Numbered from the stretch's first letter, positions 8,831 to 19,600 are shown. The stretch: 64,000 nt of DNA from Marinobacterium aestuarii (GCF_001651805.1 NZ_CP015839.1:2976001-3040000); one strand, 5' to 3'. A program made the numbers and translations. The notes: generated by a model from the letters alone, not told the origin.

Positions 8831-9073
8831 TCAGCCGGCTCCCTTGCGTATCAGGTATCGGTACTGCTCATTTTCCACCTTCTGAGCCAGCAGCTCGTGC
8901 CCCAGAAAGGTACAGAATTTGGGGATATCGCGCTGCGTGGACGGGTCCGTGGCGACAATTTCAAGCACCTGCCCCACCTGCAGCTCGCGTACCCGGTTAT
9001 GCAACAGCATGACCGGTTCCGGACAGAAGAGTCCGCAGGCATCCATCACCTGATCAGGTTTTATATTGCCCAT
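8831..9073 (-). CDS. tusA: TusA-type sulfur carrier protein
   Basis: An 80-residue protein with the TusA/SirA signature [10 protein letters not shown]. Cys17 in CPEP is the persulfide-carrying residue. In E. coli TusA takes sulfur from the desulfurase IscS and passes it to TusBCD for 2-thiolation of tRNA wobble uridine. It is 5 bp upstream of proQ on the same strand, so the two are likely co-transcribed. Confidence 0.92.
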   Translation of the reverse strand: MGNIKPDQVMDACGLFCPEPVMLLHNRVRELQVGQVLEIVATDPSTQRDIPKFCTFLGHELLAQKVENEQYRYLIRKGAG

Positions 9074-9213
9074 TTATTCACCAGTTAATCTCGAACGCGG
9101 CCATTGTCGCAAATATGGCAGCACAGAGAAAGCCACAGAGGCATTGCGATTGGCCGCAAATTCATTACGCTTAAAACAGACTCCGCACATCACTGCCAAA
9201 CAGGAGCAGTATC

Positions 9214-9495
9214 ATGATTCGCGTCCTTATTGAGCGGCATATCGCCGACGACCTTGCCGATCACTACGAACAAGCCGCCCGGGCGACACTGACCGAGGCC
9301 ATGCAGGCCCACGGATTCATCTCCGGCGAGGCCCTGCACAACAGCCAGGATCCTAACCATCGCGTGGTGCTGGCCACTTACCGCTCCATTCAGGACTGGC
9401 AGCGCTGGGCACGCTCAGCGGAACGTCAGGAAGCCATGGCGGTCATAAACCCGATGCTGATCCGCGAGGAAAAAATCACCATACTCGAGCATTGA
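9214..9495 (+). CDS. Antibiotic biosynthesis monooxygenase (ABM) domain protein
   Basis: A 93-residue single-domain protein of the dimeric alpha/beta ABM fold. The regions MIRVLIERHI, EAMQAHGFISGEAL and VLATYRSIQDWQRWARS follow the fold's pattern. Members include small cofactor-free oxygenases and haem-degrading enzymes, but many have no known function. It stands alone, divergent from tusA-proQ. No specific activity can be assigned. Confidence 0.8.
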   Translation: MIRVLIERHIADDLADHYEQAARATLTEAMQAHGFISGEALHNSQDPNHRVVLATYRSIQDWQRWARSAERQEAMAVINPMLIREEKITILEH

Positions 9496-9544
9496 GCGAT
9501 AGTGCACGCACCACGTCACTCTGCCATTAGCCTGCAAAAAAGGA

Positions 9545-10147
9545 TCAGAGCCCGGCCACCGTCGCAAAGACGCAGGCCAGGTGCTGCTCCTGGGTAAAGC
9601 CAGACGCCCTTCTGGGCTTCAGGTCATGATCCCCGTCTTCGAGCCAGTGCAACTGCAGCTGCGCCGACAACCCATAGGATTCCACCGCCTCCCGATTGCC
9701 CAGTGCATCCCGCGTACCCTGAAAAACATGCACCGGCAAAGGCAGCTCGGTTAGATGTTCGATGCGCGGCTGCTGCGGTTTTTTGACCGCGTAAAACGGA
9801 TAGCCAAATACCAGCGCGCCACGCACATAGTCAGGCGCATTATCAAGCAGCATGGTAGCGACCCGCCCGCCCATCGACTTGCCCGCCAGCCACAGCGGCA
9901 CGCCATCATTCAGTTCATCAATGCGGGCGCGAAAATACTCAAGCAGCTGCGGCATGCGATTGGGCGGCCGGCGCCGACCATCTTCACGCCTGGCCTGCAT
10001 ATAGGGGAACTCAAACCGCAGCACCTGATAGCCCGCGTCAGCAAGCCCCTGCGCCGCCGCCTGCATAAAATCGGAATCCATGGGCGCACCGGCACCATGG
10101 GCAAATAAAATGCGACCCTTGCGGGGCTGCCCATCCATTATAAACAT
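9545..10147 (-). CDS. Alpha/beta hydrolase (KANL3/Tex30-like family)
   Basis: A 200-residue alpha/beta hydrolase with the oxyanion-hole region LFAHGAG, nucleophile Ser91 in GKSMGG, and probable acid Asp147 (GTRD) and His174 (DGDHD). I chose the ATG at 10145-10147 because GGGAG stands five bases before it. Starts at 10159 and 10198 are possible, but the longest reading would place codons over the FNR-type box at 10181-10194. The substrate is unknown. Confidence 0.82.
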   Translation of the reverse strand: MFIMDGQPRKGRILFAHGAGAPMDSDFMQAAAQGLADAGYQVLRFEFPYMQARREDGRRRPPNRMPQLLEYFRARIDELNDGVPLWLAGKSMGGRVATMLLDNAPDYVRGALVFGYPFYAVKKPQQPRIEHLTELPLPVHVFQGTRDALGNREAVESYGLSAQLQLHWLEDGDHDLKPRRASGFTQEQHLACVFATVAGL

Positions 10148-10180
10148 TGAATCTCCCATTAATCGCCCGCCTGGAACATC

Positions 10181-10194
10181 TTGATTCAGATCAA
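10181..10194. promoter_or_regulatory. FNR/Anr box
   Basis: TTGATTCAGATCAA is a perfect match to the FNR/Anr consensus TTGAT-N4-ATCAA. It lies between the divergent hydrolase gene (ATG 34 bp away) and ccoN (ATG 306 bp away). The Anr/FNR protein is encoded at the end of the same cbb3 locus (19601). The distance to ccoN would need a long leader, so which gene it controls is open. Confidence 0.75.
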
Positions 10195-10340
10195 ACAAAG
10201 CACCGATTTATACGACTTTAGGCCTGATACACAGGGGTACAGTCAGACCAAAAAGCCTCAATTCGAGTCATTTATCGTCTTAGTTACGACTTTTTGACGA
10301 AAAAATTCTCAATATCTTTCAACGCGTTAAATATTTACGG

Positions 10341-10368
10341 TTCGCAAAGCAACGAAATCGAGTACAAT
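10341..10368 (+). promoter_or_regulatory. Candidate sigma-70 promoter of ccoN
   Basis: TTCGCA, 16 bp, TACAAT. The -10 is good and the -35 poor. It would give a leader of about 125 nt. Its distance from the FNR box fits an Anr-independent promoter like that of the constitutive cco1 operon of Pseudomonas. The rest of the roughly 350-bp gap holds no gene that I can support. Confidence 0.4.
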
Positions 10369-10499
10369 CCGGCCGCGGAGTTTGGGTGCGACAATGTACC
10401 GCATCCAGCCAAGGCTTCGCATTGTAAACAAAGATGCGTTCCCAGATAATTGCCGCCGGAACGTTTTCCTTTTCACTAGCTTGTTGATGAGAGCCTGAC

Positions 10500-11930
<1,431 letters not shown>

Positions 11931-11951
11931 GGCCGATAGGAGCTTTTCTCG

Positions 11952-12572
11952 ATGATCAAACATGAAACAATAGAAAAAAACATCGGCCTGATGGTACTGC
12001 TAATCATTATCGTGATCAGCGGTGGTGGCCTGGCGGAAATCGTTCCGCTGTTTTTTCACTCTTCGACCACCCAGCCGATCGAGGGCATGCGCCCTTATTC
12101 GGCGCTGGAGAACGAAGGCCGCGACATCTACATCCGCGAGGGTTGCCACGTCTGTCATACACAGATGATTCGGCCCTTCCGGGCGGAAACCGAGCGTTAC
12201 GGTCACTACTCCACCGCCAACGAAGACGTGTGGGAGCACCCCTTCCTGTGGGGCTCCAAGCGTACCGGACCGGATCTGGACCGTGTTGGCGGACGCTACT
12301 CCGACGACTGGCACCGCGCGCACCTGTACAATCCGCGTGACGTTGTGCCCCAGTCGAAGATGCCGTCCTACCCCTGGCTGTTTGAGAACCGCGTCAGCGG
12401 CTCCGACACTGAAGCCAAGCTGAAGGTCATGCGCAAGCTGGGCGTGCCCTACACTGACGAGCAGATTGAAGACGCCCAAGAGGCTGTGAGCGGCAAGTAC
12501 GAGATAGACGCGCTGGTCGCCTACTTGCAGGCACTCGGCAAAACGCACTCCGAATATAGCAACAAGCGGTAG
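11952..12572 (+). CDS. ccoO: cbb3-type cytochrome c oxidase subunit II (monohaem cytochrome c)
   Basis: A 206-residue membrane-anchored cytochrome c. One N-terminal membrane helix (about 10-35) is followed by a periplasmic domain with a single haem site CHVCH in the family sequence [15 protein letters not shown]. The conserved W-x-S-K-R-T-G-P-D-L region ([22 protein letters not shown]) provides further family identity. It passes electrons from CcoP towards CcoN and lies in the ccoNOQP operon. Confidence 0.97.
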   Translation: MIKHETIEKNIGLMVLLIIIVISGGGLAEIVPLFFHSSTTQPIEGMRPYSALENEGRDIYIREGCHVCHTQMIRPFRAETERYGHYSTANEDVWEHPFLWGSKRTGPDLDRVGGRYSDDWHRAHLYNPRDVVPQSKMPSYPWLFENRVSGSDTEAKLKVMRKLGVPYTDEQIEDAQEAVSGKYEIDALVAYLQALGKTHSEYSNKR

Positions 12573-12577
12573 CTAAC

Positions 12578-12760
12578 GTGAGTTACGAAGTATATGGCCC
12601 ATATATACCGGTGATCATGCTCATCACCTTCCTTCTCCTGTTCGTCTGGGTAATGCTCCCGAAGAACAAGAAGGGATTTGATGATGCCGCTAACCTTCCC
12701 TTCGAAGACGAAGAGAAACCTTCGGATGCTAAGGCCGATAACGGGAGAACGGAAAAATGA
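12578..12760 (+). CDS. ccoQ: cbb3 oxidase small subunit CcoQ
   Basis: A 60-residue protein with a GTG start, one membrane helix (about 10-27) and a charged cytoplasmic tail, as expected for CcoQ/FixQ, which stabilises the cbb3 complex. Its position between ccoO and ccoP and the 4-bp ATGA overlap with ccoP support the call more than sequence identity does. Confidence 0.88.
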   Translation: MSYEVYGPYIPVIMLITFLLLFVWVMLPKNKKGFDDAANLPFEDEEKPSDAKADNGRTEK

Positions 12761-13650
12761 GTGCTTTTTGGAGCGCATGGGTAACGGTGATTACCTTGGC
12801 GGTCATTTTTGGCTGCACATGGTTGCTGTTCCAGACTCGCAAGAGCGAGACCTACAAGGAATCCACGGACACGACTGTCGGTCACGTATACGACGGCATC
12901 GAAGAGTACGACAACCCGCTGCCACGCTGGTGGTTTCAGCTTTTCGTCGCCACTGTGATCTTCGGACTGGTGTACCTGGCCCTGTACCCGGGACTGGGTA
13001 ACTTCAAAGGCCTGCTCGGCTGGACATCCACGGGTCAGTGGGAAGAAGAGATGCAGCACGCCGAAGAAGTCTACAAGCCGGTGTTCGCCAAGTATGCCGC
13101 CCTGTCGATCGAAGACCTGCAGACCGAGGACAACAAGTCCGGTCTGCAGATGGGCCAGCGCATGTTCGCCAACAACTGCAGCGTCTGCCATGGCTCAGCG
13201 GGGACCGGCGCCTACGGCTTCCCCAATCTGACTGACAATGACTGGCTGTACGGCGGCGAGCCTGCCACTATCAAGCAGACCATCACCAACGGTCGCAACG
13301 GTGGCATGCCGCCCTGGGGCCCGGTTCTTGGTGAAGAAGGTGTACGTGATGTGGCCAGCTATGTGCTGGGCCTCGGCGGTCATGAAGTGGATCCGGACGC
13401 CGCACAGCGTGGCGAAACCCAGTTCCAGGCCCTGTGCACCGCCTGCCACGGCCAGGACGCCAAGGGCACCCTGGCACTGGGCGCACCCAACCTGACCGAC
13501 GACGTATGGCTCTATGGCGGCAGTTTCGAAGCGGTGACACACTCCATTCGCAACGGTCGCGCAGGCATGATGCCGGCACACAAGAATCTTCTCAGCGATG
13601 ACAAGATTCACCTGATTGCCGCCTACGTCTTCAGCCTGTCAAACGACTGA
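12757..13650 (+). CDS. ccoP: cbb3-type cytochrome c oxidase subunit III (dihaem)
   Basis: A 297-residue dihaem cytochrome c with two N-terminal membrane helices (about 5-25 and 55-75) and two periplasmic cytochrome domains with haem motifs CSVCH and CTACH. Each has its distal region with the methionine ligands (GGMPPWG and AGMMPAHK). CcoP receives electrons from soluble or membrane cytochromes. It is the last gene of ccoNOQP and is followed by a strong terminator. Confidence 0.97.
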   Translation: MSAFWSAWVTVITLAVIFGCTWLLFQTRKSETYKESTDTTVGHVYDGIEEYDNPLPRWWFQLFVATVIFGLVYLALYPGLGNFKGLLGWTSTGQWEEEMQHAEEVYKPVFAKYAALSIEDLQTEDNKSGLQMGQRMFANNCSVCHGSAGTGAYGFPNLTDNDWLYGGEPATIKQTITNGRNGGMPPWGPVLGEEGVRDVASYVLGLGGHEVDPDAAQRGETQFQALCTACHGQDAKGTLALGAPNLTDDVWLYGGSFEAVTHSIRNGRAGMMPAHKNLLSDDKIHLIAAYVFSLSND

Positions 13651-13670
13651 CAGACTGCAGGCCTGTGATC

Positions 13671-13704
13671 AAGACGATATGATGCAGGTCATATCGTCTT
13701 TTTT
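13671..13704 (+). terminator. Rho-independent terminator after ccoP
   Basis: AAGACGATATGA pairs with TCATATCGTCTT around a 6-base loop and is followed by a T run. It separates the structural operon ccoNOQP from the assembly genes ccoGHIS. Confidence 0.92.
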
Positions 13705-13846
13705 ATGGGCCCTTTATACTGGACTCTGTCCGCTGTAGCCGCCTGGTTTCCACGCCGCCCGGCTGCAGCGGACAGACTCTCGATACAGCGTTCCACAACT
13801 CGCGGATTTGCCCTGCGCCGCAACCGGTCACACGAAGAGTAATGGC

Positions 13847-15274
13847 ATGAATCAGATTCCGGTCAAAGACATCACTCCCAAAAGCAGCCCGTCCAAGACG
13901 ACGGTCGAAACCTACGACCTCTACGCCAAGCGCGAGCATATTTACGTCAAGTTCTACAAGGGCCTGTTCCGCAACCTGCGCATGATCTCGGGCTGCATCA
14001 TGCTGGCCGCCTACTTTGGCTTTTCCTGGCTGCAATGGGATGGCCACCAGGCGGTGCTGTTTGACCTGCCTAACCGCCAGTTCCACGTCTTTGGCATGAC
14101 CTTCTGGCCGCAGGACTTCATGCTGCTGTCCTTTTTGCTGATCATACTCTCCTTCGTGCTCTTTCTCGTCACCGCGGTGGCCGGGCGCCTCTGGTGCGGC
14201 TATGCCTGCCCGCAGTTTGTCTGGACCTGGTTTTTCATCTGGGCCGAGCGCATCACCGAAGGTGATCGCAACCAGCGCATGAAACGCGACAAGGCGCCCT
14301 GGACGGCGGACAAAGCTGCCCGCAAAACCCTCAAGCACCTTCTCTGGCTGCTGATCGCCGGCGCCACGGCGATTGCCTTTGTCGGCTATTTCAGCCCCAT
14401 TCGCGAGCTGGTGCCGAGCCTTCTGAGCTGGAACCTCGGCCCCTGGGAAACCTGGTGGCTGGGCTTTTTCGCCCTGGCGACCTACGGCAACGCCGGCTGG
14501 CTGCGCGAACAGGTGTGTATCTACATGTGCCCCTACGCCCGCTTTCAGAGCGTGATGTTTGACCCCGACACCCTGGTCATCTCCTACGACGAGAAACGCG
14601 GCGAACACCGCGGCAAACGCAAAAAAGGACTCGACTACAAGGCCGAAGGCCTGGGTGACTGCATCGATTGCGGCAACTGCGTGCACGTCTGCCCTGTGGG
14701 TATCGACATTCGCGACGGCCTGCAGCACGAGTGCGTGGCCTGCGGCGCCTGTATCGACGCCTGCGACGATGTGATGGATCGCATGGGCTACGCACGCGGG
14801 CTGGTGCGCTACACCACCGAGCACGCACTGGAGGGCAAGCCCACCAAACTGCTGCGCCCGCGCCTCATAGTCTACGCCCTGCTACTGGGAGGCATGCTGG
14901 CGGCCTTCGCCTACACTATCGCCACCCGCATACCGCTGGAAGTCGATGTCCTGCGCGATCGCGGCTCCCTGTTCACCCACACCTCCGATGGCAAGCTGGA
15001 AAACAGCTATACGCTCAAGCTCGCCAACAAGGCGCAGCAGGATCACCGCTTTGAAATCAGCGTCAGCGGCTTCGACGGACTGACGCTGGTAACCGAGTCG
15101 CAGCTCAACATCGCCGCCGGCGAGCTGACCGATGTCGCTCTGCGTCTGCAGGCGGATCCTGCTGCACTGCAGCGCGCCAACTACACCATTGTTTTCCATG
15201 TGCGGTCGCTGGATGACCCCTCGATCAACCTGGATGCCGAGAGCCGCTTTCTCGGCCCCGCACCCAGACGCTGA
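13847..15274 (+). CDS. ccoG: cbb3 oxidase accessory ferredoxin CcoG/FixG
   Basis: A 475-residue integral membrane iron-sulfur protein with several membrane helices, the CxxxCP segment GRLWCGYACPQFVWTWFF, a 2[4Fe-4S] cluster domain (CIDCGNCVHVCP and CVACGACIDACDDVM) and a C-terminal immunoglobulin-like periplasmic domain. CcoG is thought to reduce Cu(II) for CcoNOQP assembly. I start it at ATG 13847. Upstream in-frame codons to 13808 carry no family sequence. Confidence 0.94.
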   Translation: MNQIPVKDITPKSSPSKTTVETYDLYAKREHIYVKFYKGLFRNLRMISGCIMLAAYFGFSWLQWDGHQAVLFDLPNRQFHVFGMTFWPQDFMLLSFLLIILSFVLFLVTAVAGRLWCGYACPQFVWTWFFIWAERITEGDRNQRMKRDKAPWTADKAARKTLKHLLWLLIAGATAIAFVGYFSPIRELVPSLLSWNLGPWETWWLGFFALATYGNAGWLREQVCIYMCPYARFQSVMFDPDTLVISYDEKRGEHRGKRKKGLDYKAEGLGDCIDCGNCVHVCPVGIDIRDGLQHECVACGACIDACDDVMDRMGYARGLVRYTTEHALEGKPTKLLRPRLIVYALLLGGMLAAFAYTIATRIPLEVDVLRDRGSLFTHTSDGKLENSYTLKLANKAQQDHRFEISVSGFDGLTLVTESQLNIAAGELTDVALRLQADPAALQRANYTIVFHVRSLDDPSINLDAESRFLGPAPRR

Positions 15275-15304
15275 ACTAAACAGCATCACAGCACTCTCAA
15301 CAGC

Positions 15305-15343
15305 CCCGGGGCAATTTGTCGCAGCAGCAGGCCCCGGGATTTT
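15305..15343 (+). terminator. Possible terminator or attenuator after ccoG
   Basis: CCCGGGGC pairs with GCCCCGGG around a loop of about 18 bases, followed by ATTTTC. A -10-like TAGAAT follows at 15348-15353, so ccoH may have its own promoter. Both signals are weak. Confidence 0.4.
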
Positions 15344-15412
15344 CGGTTAGAATAGCGCCGCGCACGGGCAGTTGTTTGCCCGCTACCACCTTAGCGCGCT
15401 TTAAGGATCATC

Positions 15413-15931
15413 ATGCAGCAAGACAACATCGCCATCGCACCCTGGTACAAACAGCCTTGGCTCTGGTTTATCCTGGCCCCGGTCATTGCCTCCATTTTCT
15501 CCGGCACAACCTTTCTGGTCCTGTCGATCGTCACCGCCGACGGCATCGTCAAGGACGACTACTATCAGGTCGCCAAGGGACTGGAGATCGACAGCACCCT
15601 CTCGAACAACGCCGCAGCCCTGGGGCTTGACGCCGACCTGCTGATCGATGATGTCACCGGGGATATAGGCCTGACCCTGCACGGCAAGGTGGCCGACGAC
15701 CTGAACAGCCTGACGCTGGAAATCATCCACCCGATTCACCAGAAGTACGATCAGAATGCACAGCTGCGACGCATACCCGGCAGCACCCGTTTTACCGGCA
15801 GCCTGCAGGCCGCCCTGAGCACCGGCAAGCGCTATTTGGTACTGCTGCCCCGCGACAACAGCTGGAGCCTGCGGGCCGAGGCCCTGCCACCCTATGATCC
15901 GCTGCGCATTAAGCTGTCTCCGGCACACTGA
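15413..15931 (+). CDS. ccoH: cbb3 oxidase assembly protein CcoH/FixH
   Basis: A 172-residue protein with one N-terminal membrane helix (about 15-40) and a periplasmic beta-rich FixH domain. The motif VKDDYYQVAKGLEID after the helix is typical of FixH. CcoH interacts with CcoP/CcoN during cbb3 maturation. ccoI starts 11 bp downstream. Confidence 0.92.
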   Translation: MQQDNIAIAPWYKQPWLWFILAPVIASIFSGTTFLVLSIVTADGIVKDDYYQVAKGLEIDSTLSNNAAALGLDADLLIDDVTGDIGLTLHGKVADDLNSLTLEIIHPIHQKYDQNAQLRRIPGSTRFTGSLQAALSTGKRYLVLLPRDNSWSLRAEALPPYDPLRIKLSPAH

Positions 15932-15942
15932 CTCCAGGCATC

Positions 15943-18471
15943 ATGGCAACCCCCTTGAGCTCCGCCAGCGACAGTTCCACCTCCGACAGTGCACTGAGGC
16001 GTGACACGCCACCAGACGCTATAGAGCAGGTCAGCAGCTGCTTTCACTGTGGCCTCGATGTGCCCCCAGGCTCAGACTACGCCCTGCAGATCGACGGCCA
16101 GGCGCGCGAGCTTTGCTGCCCCGGCTGCCTGGCCGTAGCGCAGACCATCATCGACAGCGGCCTGGACGGCTACTATCGCCATCGCAGCGGCACCCCTGGC
16201 GGCGCTGATATTGCTGGTCGCGCCCTGCCCGACGTCCTGACCCAGGAACTGGCGCTCTATGACCTGCCCAGCATGCAGCAAGCCTTCGTCTCAACCCTGG
16301 ACGACGGCAGCCGTGAAGCCAGCCTGGTCATCGAAGGCATTACCTGCGCCGCCTGTACCTGGTTGCTGGAACATCACCTGCAACGCCAGCCCGGCGTACA
16401 GCGGGTCAGCGTCAATCTGAGCAATCACCGCATGCGCCTGTGCTGGGATACGGCAAGCACCAGCCTGAGCCTGCTGCTGGGGCAGATTTACCGCATCGGT
16501 TACCAGGGCCACCCGTACCATCCCGACAAAGAAGAGCAGCTGCTCGAACGGGAAAAGAAGCGCGCCATCAGACGCCTCGGGGTCGCCGGGGTCGGCATGA
16601 TGCAAGTGATGATGTACGCCATCGCCCTCTACGCCGGCGCCCTGCAGGACATGGAACCGCAGTTTGTCAGCTTTATCCGCTGGGCCAGCCTGATCGTGGC
16701 CAGCCCCGTCGCCCTTTACGCCGCCCTGCCGTTCTATCAGGCGGCGCTGCGTGACCTGCGCAGCCGCCACCTGAGCATGGACGTGCCTGTCTCCATCGCC
16801 GTGCTGGGCGCTTACTGCGCCAGTGTCTGGGCCACCCTGACCCGCAGTGGCGAGGTCTATTTCGACTCGGTCACCATGTTCACCTTTTTCCTGCTTATCG
16901 GCCGCTACCTCGAAATGCAGGCGCGTCACCGCACCGGGCGCGCCGGCAATGCCCTGCTTAACCTGCTGCCCAACAGCGCCCTTCGCCTCGTCGACGGTGA
17001 AGAGCTGCTGGTGCCGGCCAGCGAACTCAGGGTCGGCGACCGGGTGCTGGTAAAACCCGGTCAGAGTCTGCCGGCGGACGGTATTATCCGGCGCGGCCAT
17101 TCCTCCATCGACGAATCGGCCCTGACCGGCGAGTACCTGCCCATTCGCCACGGCGAGGGCGACGCCGTGGTCGGCGGCACCCTCAATGTCGAGAACCCCA
17201 TCGAGCTGGAAATCAGCCAGGTGGGGGGCGATACCCAGCTCTCCGCCATCGTCCGTCTGCTGGACCGTGCCCAGAGCGAAAAGCCTGCCAGCGCTCGCCT
17301 CGCCGATCGCATCTCCAGCTACTTTGTTGCTGCGGTACTGCTCACCGCCAGCCTGGTCGGGCTGATCTGGTGGCAACTCGACCCTGCCAATGCCTTCTGG
17401 ATCACACTGGCGGTACTGGTCGTCACCTGCCCCTGCGCCCTGTCTCTCGCCACTCCCACGGCCCTGACCACCGCCACCGGCACACTGCGTCAGCACGGTC
17501 TGCTGATCACCAGGGGCCATGTACTCGAAAACCTCGCCCGCGCCAGCCATATCGTATTCGACAAGACCGGCACTCTGACCCAGGGCAACCTGAGCCTGCA
17601 CAGTGTCACTTGCCTGGGTGCCAGGCGCGATCAAGCCCTGCGCCTGGCCGCAGCCCTGGAAGCCCACTCCGAACACCCCATTGCCAAGGCCTTCCACCCC
17701 TTTATCGACAAGCCCGCCGAGACGCTGGAGTCCCACCTTGGGCTGGGGCTCGAGGGCAGGGTCGATGGCACGCCTTATCGCATCGGCACGGCGGATTTTG
17801 CCGCGGCGCTCTGCCCGCACGCACCCAGGCCCACGCTGCCCGACAACCAGAGCCAATGGCTGCTGCTGTGCAGCACCGAAGGTCCCCTGGCCTGGTTTGG
17901 GCTCGATGACCAGCTCAGACCCCAGGCGCTTGAATGCATCCGCTCGCTACAGGCACTGGGCCTGCAAGTTGAGATGCTCTCCGGCGACAGCTCGCCTGCG
18001 GTGCAGCACGTCAGCCAGAGTCTTGGCATCGACCGCGTTCATGGCGGCATGTCGCCGGAAAACAAGCTAGCCCACATAAACGCCCTGCAGCGCGATGGCG
18101 CCCAGGTGGTCATGGTCGGCGATGGTATCAACGATATTCCGGTACTGGCCGGCGCCCAGACATCCATTGCCATGGGCTCCGCCACTGACCTGGCCAAGAC
18201 CTGCGCCGATGCGGTACTGATGTCCGGCGACCTCAACCGCCTGGTGGATGGCATTTTGCTGGCACGCAAGACCCGCAGTATTATTCGCCAGAATCTCGGC
18301 TGGGCCCTGCTGTACAATCTGCTGGCGCTGCCACTCGCCGCCAGCGGCTTAGTCGCACCCTATATGGCCGCCATCGGCATGTCCGCCAGTTCACTGGTGG
18401 TGGTAGGCAATGCCCTGCGACTTTCAAGGCGCGTACGCAGACCAAACACCAAGCTGAAAGCTGAAAGCTGA
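15943..18471 (+). CDS. ccoI: Copper-transporting P1B-type ATPase CcoI/FixI
   Basis: An 842-residue P-type ATPase. An N-terminal Cys-rich region (Cys33/Cys36 and Cys58-Cys59-x2-Cys62) is followed by a heavy-metal domain with CAAC, eight membrane helices including the CPC motif (about 497-499), the phosphorylation motif DKTGTLT (Asp at about 540), and the ATP-binding signatures HP and GDGINDIPVL. CcoI exports copper slowly to load the cbb3 CuB site. The last residues (about LKAES) are encoded by a heptanucleotide repeat array, and one of the repeat units supplies the TGA stop codon. Confidence 0.95.
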   Translation: MATPLSSASDSSTSDSALRRDTPPDAIEQVSSCFHCGLDVPPGSDYALQIDGQARELCCPGCLAVAQTIIDSGLDGYYRHRSGTPGGADIAGRALPDVLTQELALYDLPSMQQAFVSTLDDGSREASLVIEGITCAACTWLLEHHLQRQPGVQRVSVNLSNHRMRLCWDTASTSLSLLLGQIYRIGYQGHPYHPDKEEQLLEREKKRAIRRLGVAGVGMMQVMMYAIALYAGALQDMEPQFVSFIRWASLIVASPVALYAALPFYQAALRDLRSRHLSMDVPVSIAVLGAYCASVWATLTRSGEVYFDSVTMFTFFLLIGRYLEMQARHRTGRAGNALLNLLPNSALRLVDGEELLVPASELRVGDRVLVKPGQSLPADGIIRRGHSSIDESALTGEYLPIRHGEGDAVVGGTLNVENPIELEISQVGGDTQLSAIVRLLDRAQSEKPASARLADRISSYFVAAVLLTASLVGLIWWQLDPANAFWITLAVLVVTCPCALSLATPTALTTATGTLRQHGLLITRGHVLENLARASHIVFDKTGTLTQGNLSLHSVTCLGARRDQALRLAAALEAHSEHPIAKAFHPFIDKPAETLESHLGLGLEGRVDGTPYRIGTADFAAALCPHAPRPTLPDNQSQWLLLCSTEGPLAWFGLDDQLRPQALECIRSLQALGLQVEMLSGDSSPAVQHVSQSLGIDRVHGGMSPENKLAHINALQRDGAQVVMVGDGINDIPVLAGAQTSIAMGSATDLAKTCADAVLMSGDLNRLVDGILLARKTRSIIRQNLGWALLYNLLALPLAASGLVAPYMAAIGMSASSLVVVGNALRLSRRVRRPNTKLKAES

Positions 18472-18488
18472 AAGCTGAAAGCTGAAAG
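18452..18488 (+). repeat. Heptanucleotide tandem repeat (AGCTGAA x5)
   Basis: Five tandem copies of AGCTGAA span the 3' end of ccoI and the bases after its stop codon. Because the unit is seven bases, each copy changes the reading frame and one copy supplies the TGA. Confidence 0.93.
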
Positions 18489-18559
18489 TATCAGGAAGGT
18501 CAGACGTTAATATGAGCCCATTCCAGGCCCGATTTGAAACAGACACCAAAGGCTGATCC

Positions 18560-18811
18560 ATGGACATTCTGTATCTGCTTATTCCCATTGCCATCATCTT
18601 TGTCGGCTGCGCCCTCTGGGCCTTTTTCTGGAGCGTCAACAGCGGCCAGTACGATGATATGGAGTCCCCCGCCCACAGCATCCTGTTTGATGATGACGAC
18701 AACCTGATCCCCGACGACGCCAAACAGGATCGCCTCCGCCCGGTCAGGCCTGCCCAAACGCCAGCCCAAACCGCCGCGCTCAAGCAGTCCAGGGCCGATA
18801 CGGATGACTGA
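18560..18811 (+). CDS. ccoS: cbb3 oxidase assembly protein CcoS
   Basis: An 83-residue protein with one N-terminal membrane helix and the family pattern FFWSVNSGQYDDMESPAHSILFDDD. CcoS is needed to insert cofactors into CcoN. It overlaps the next gene by 8 bp. Confidence 0.92.
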   Translation: MDILYLLIPIAIIFVGCALWAFFWSVNSGQYDDMESPAHSILFDDDDNLIPDDAKQDRLRPVRPAQTPAQTAALKQSRADTDD

Positions 18812-19466
18812 AGGCCTGTCGATTGGCACCGCAATTGTCCTTGGCCTGCTGGGCGGCGCCCATTGCATCGGCATGTGCGGTGGCATAGCGGCGACGGTCG
18901 GCATGACCCGTCCCGACAGCCGCACGCCCGCTATCATCCTGCTGCTGGGCTACAACGGCGGACGTCTGCTCAGCTACGCCCTGGCCGGCGCCCTTCTGGG
19001 CGGCCTTGGTGTTCTGGTGGCCGGCGGCACGGCGACCCTGGTACTGCGCACCCTGGCAGGATTGATGCTGGTGGCCATGGGGCTCTACATAGGCCAGTGG
19101 TGGAAAGGCCTGCTGCTATTGGAGCGTGCCGGCAGCGGCCTGTGGCGCTACCTGCGCCCAGTTGCCGCGCGCTTTCTGCCGGCCCGTACGCCGCTGCAAG
19201 CACTGGCACTGGGCCTGTTATGGGGCTGGCTACCCTGCGGACTGGTGTACAGCACCCTGATCTGGGCTTCCGCCGCCGGCGACTGGCAGAGCAGCGCCCT
19301 GCTGATGGCCAGCTTCGGTCTGGGCACCCTGCCCGCCATGCTCGCCACCGGACTGATGGCCGCCCAGCTGCGTCAGCTGCTGGCACGGCGCCTGACCCAG
19401 CAACTGGCAGGCAGCCTGATTATCCTGTTTGGTCTCTTTAGCCTGATAGCGATACTGGCGCCCTGA
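18804..19466 (+). CDS. UreH/TauE-SafE-like membrane protein of the cbb3 locus
   Basis: A 220-residue protein of about six membrane helices starting with GGAHCIGMCGGIAA, a pattern typical of the UreH-like branch of the sulfite exporter TauE/SafE superfamily that commonly follows ccoS. His and Cys in this first motif could bind metal. Overlap with ccoS implies co-transcription. A role in copper handling or cytochrome assembly is an inference from location. Confidence 0.85.
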   Translation: MTEGLSIGTAIVLGLLGGAHCIGMCGGIAATVGMTRPDSRTPAIILLLGYNGGRLLSYALAGALLGGLGVLVAGGTATLVLRTLAGLMLVAMGLYIGQWWKGLLLLERAGSGLWRYLRPVAARFLPARTPLQALALGLLWGWLPCGLVYSTLIWASAAGDWQSSALLMASFGLGTLPAMLATGLMAAQLRQLLARRLTQQLAGSLIILFGLFSLIAILAP

Positions 19467-19600
19467 TCCATCGCTTGTGCCCATGACTTCAACCGGCGCG
19501 CCAAATGATGGATAATTGCACGCTTAAGTCGTTTAGGCGCCGTCAGCCGCCATGCACCTCAATCCGAGCGCCCTATCAATCCAGGAAACAGGAAGTACCT

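Noticed and set aside
18804-19466. True sulfite exporter
   Set aside because: The HCIGMCGG entry and the position after ccoS indicate the UreH-like branch tied to cbb3 assembly rather than sulfur export.
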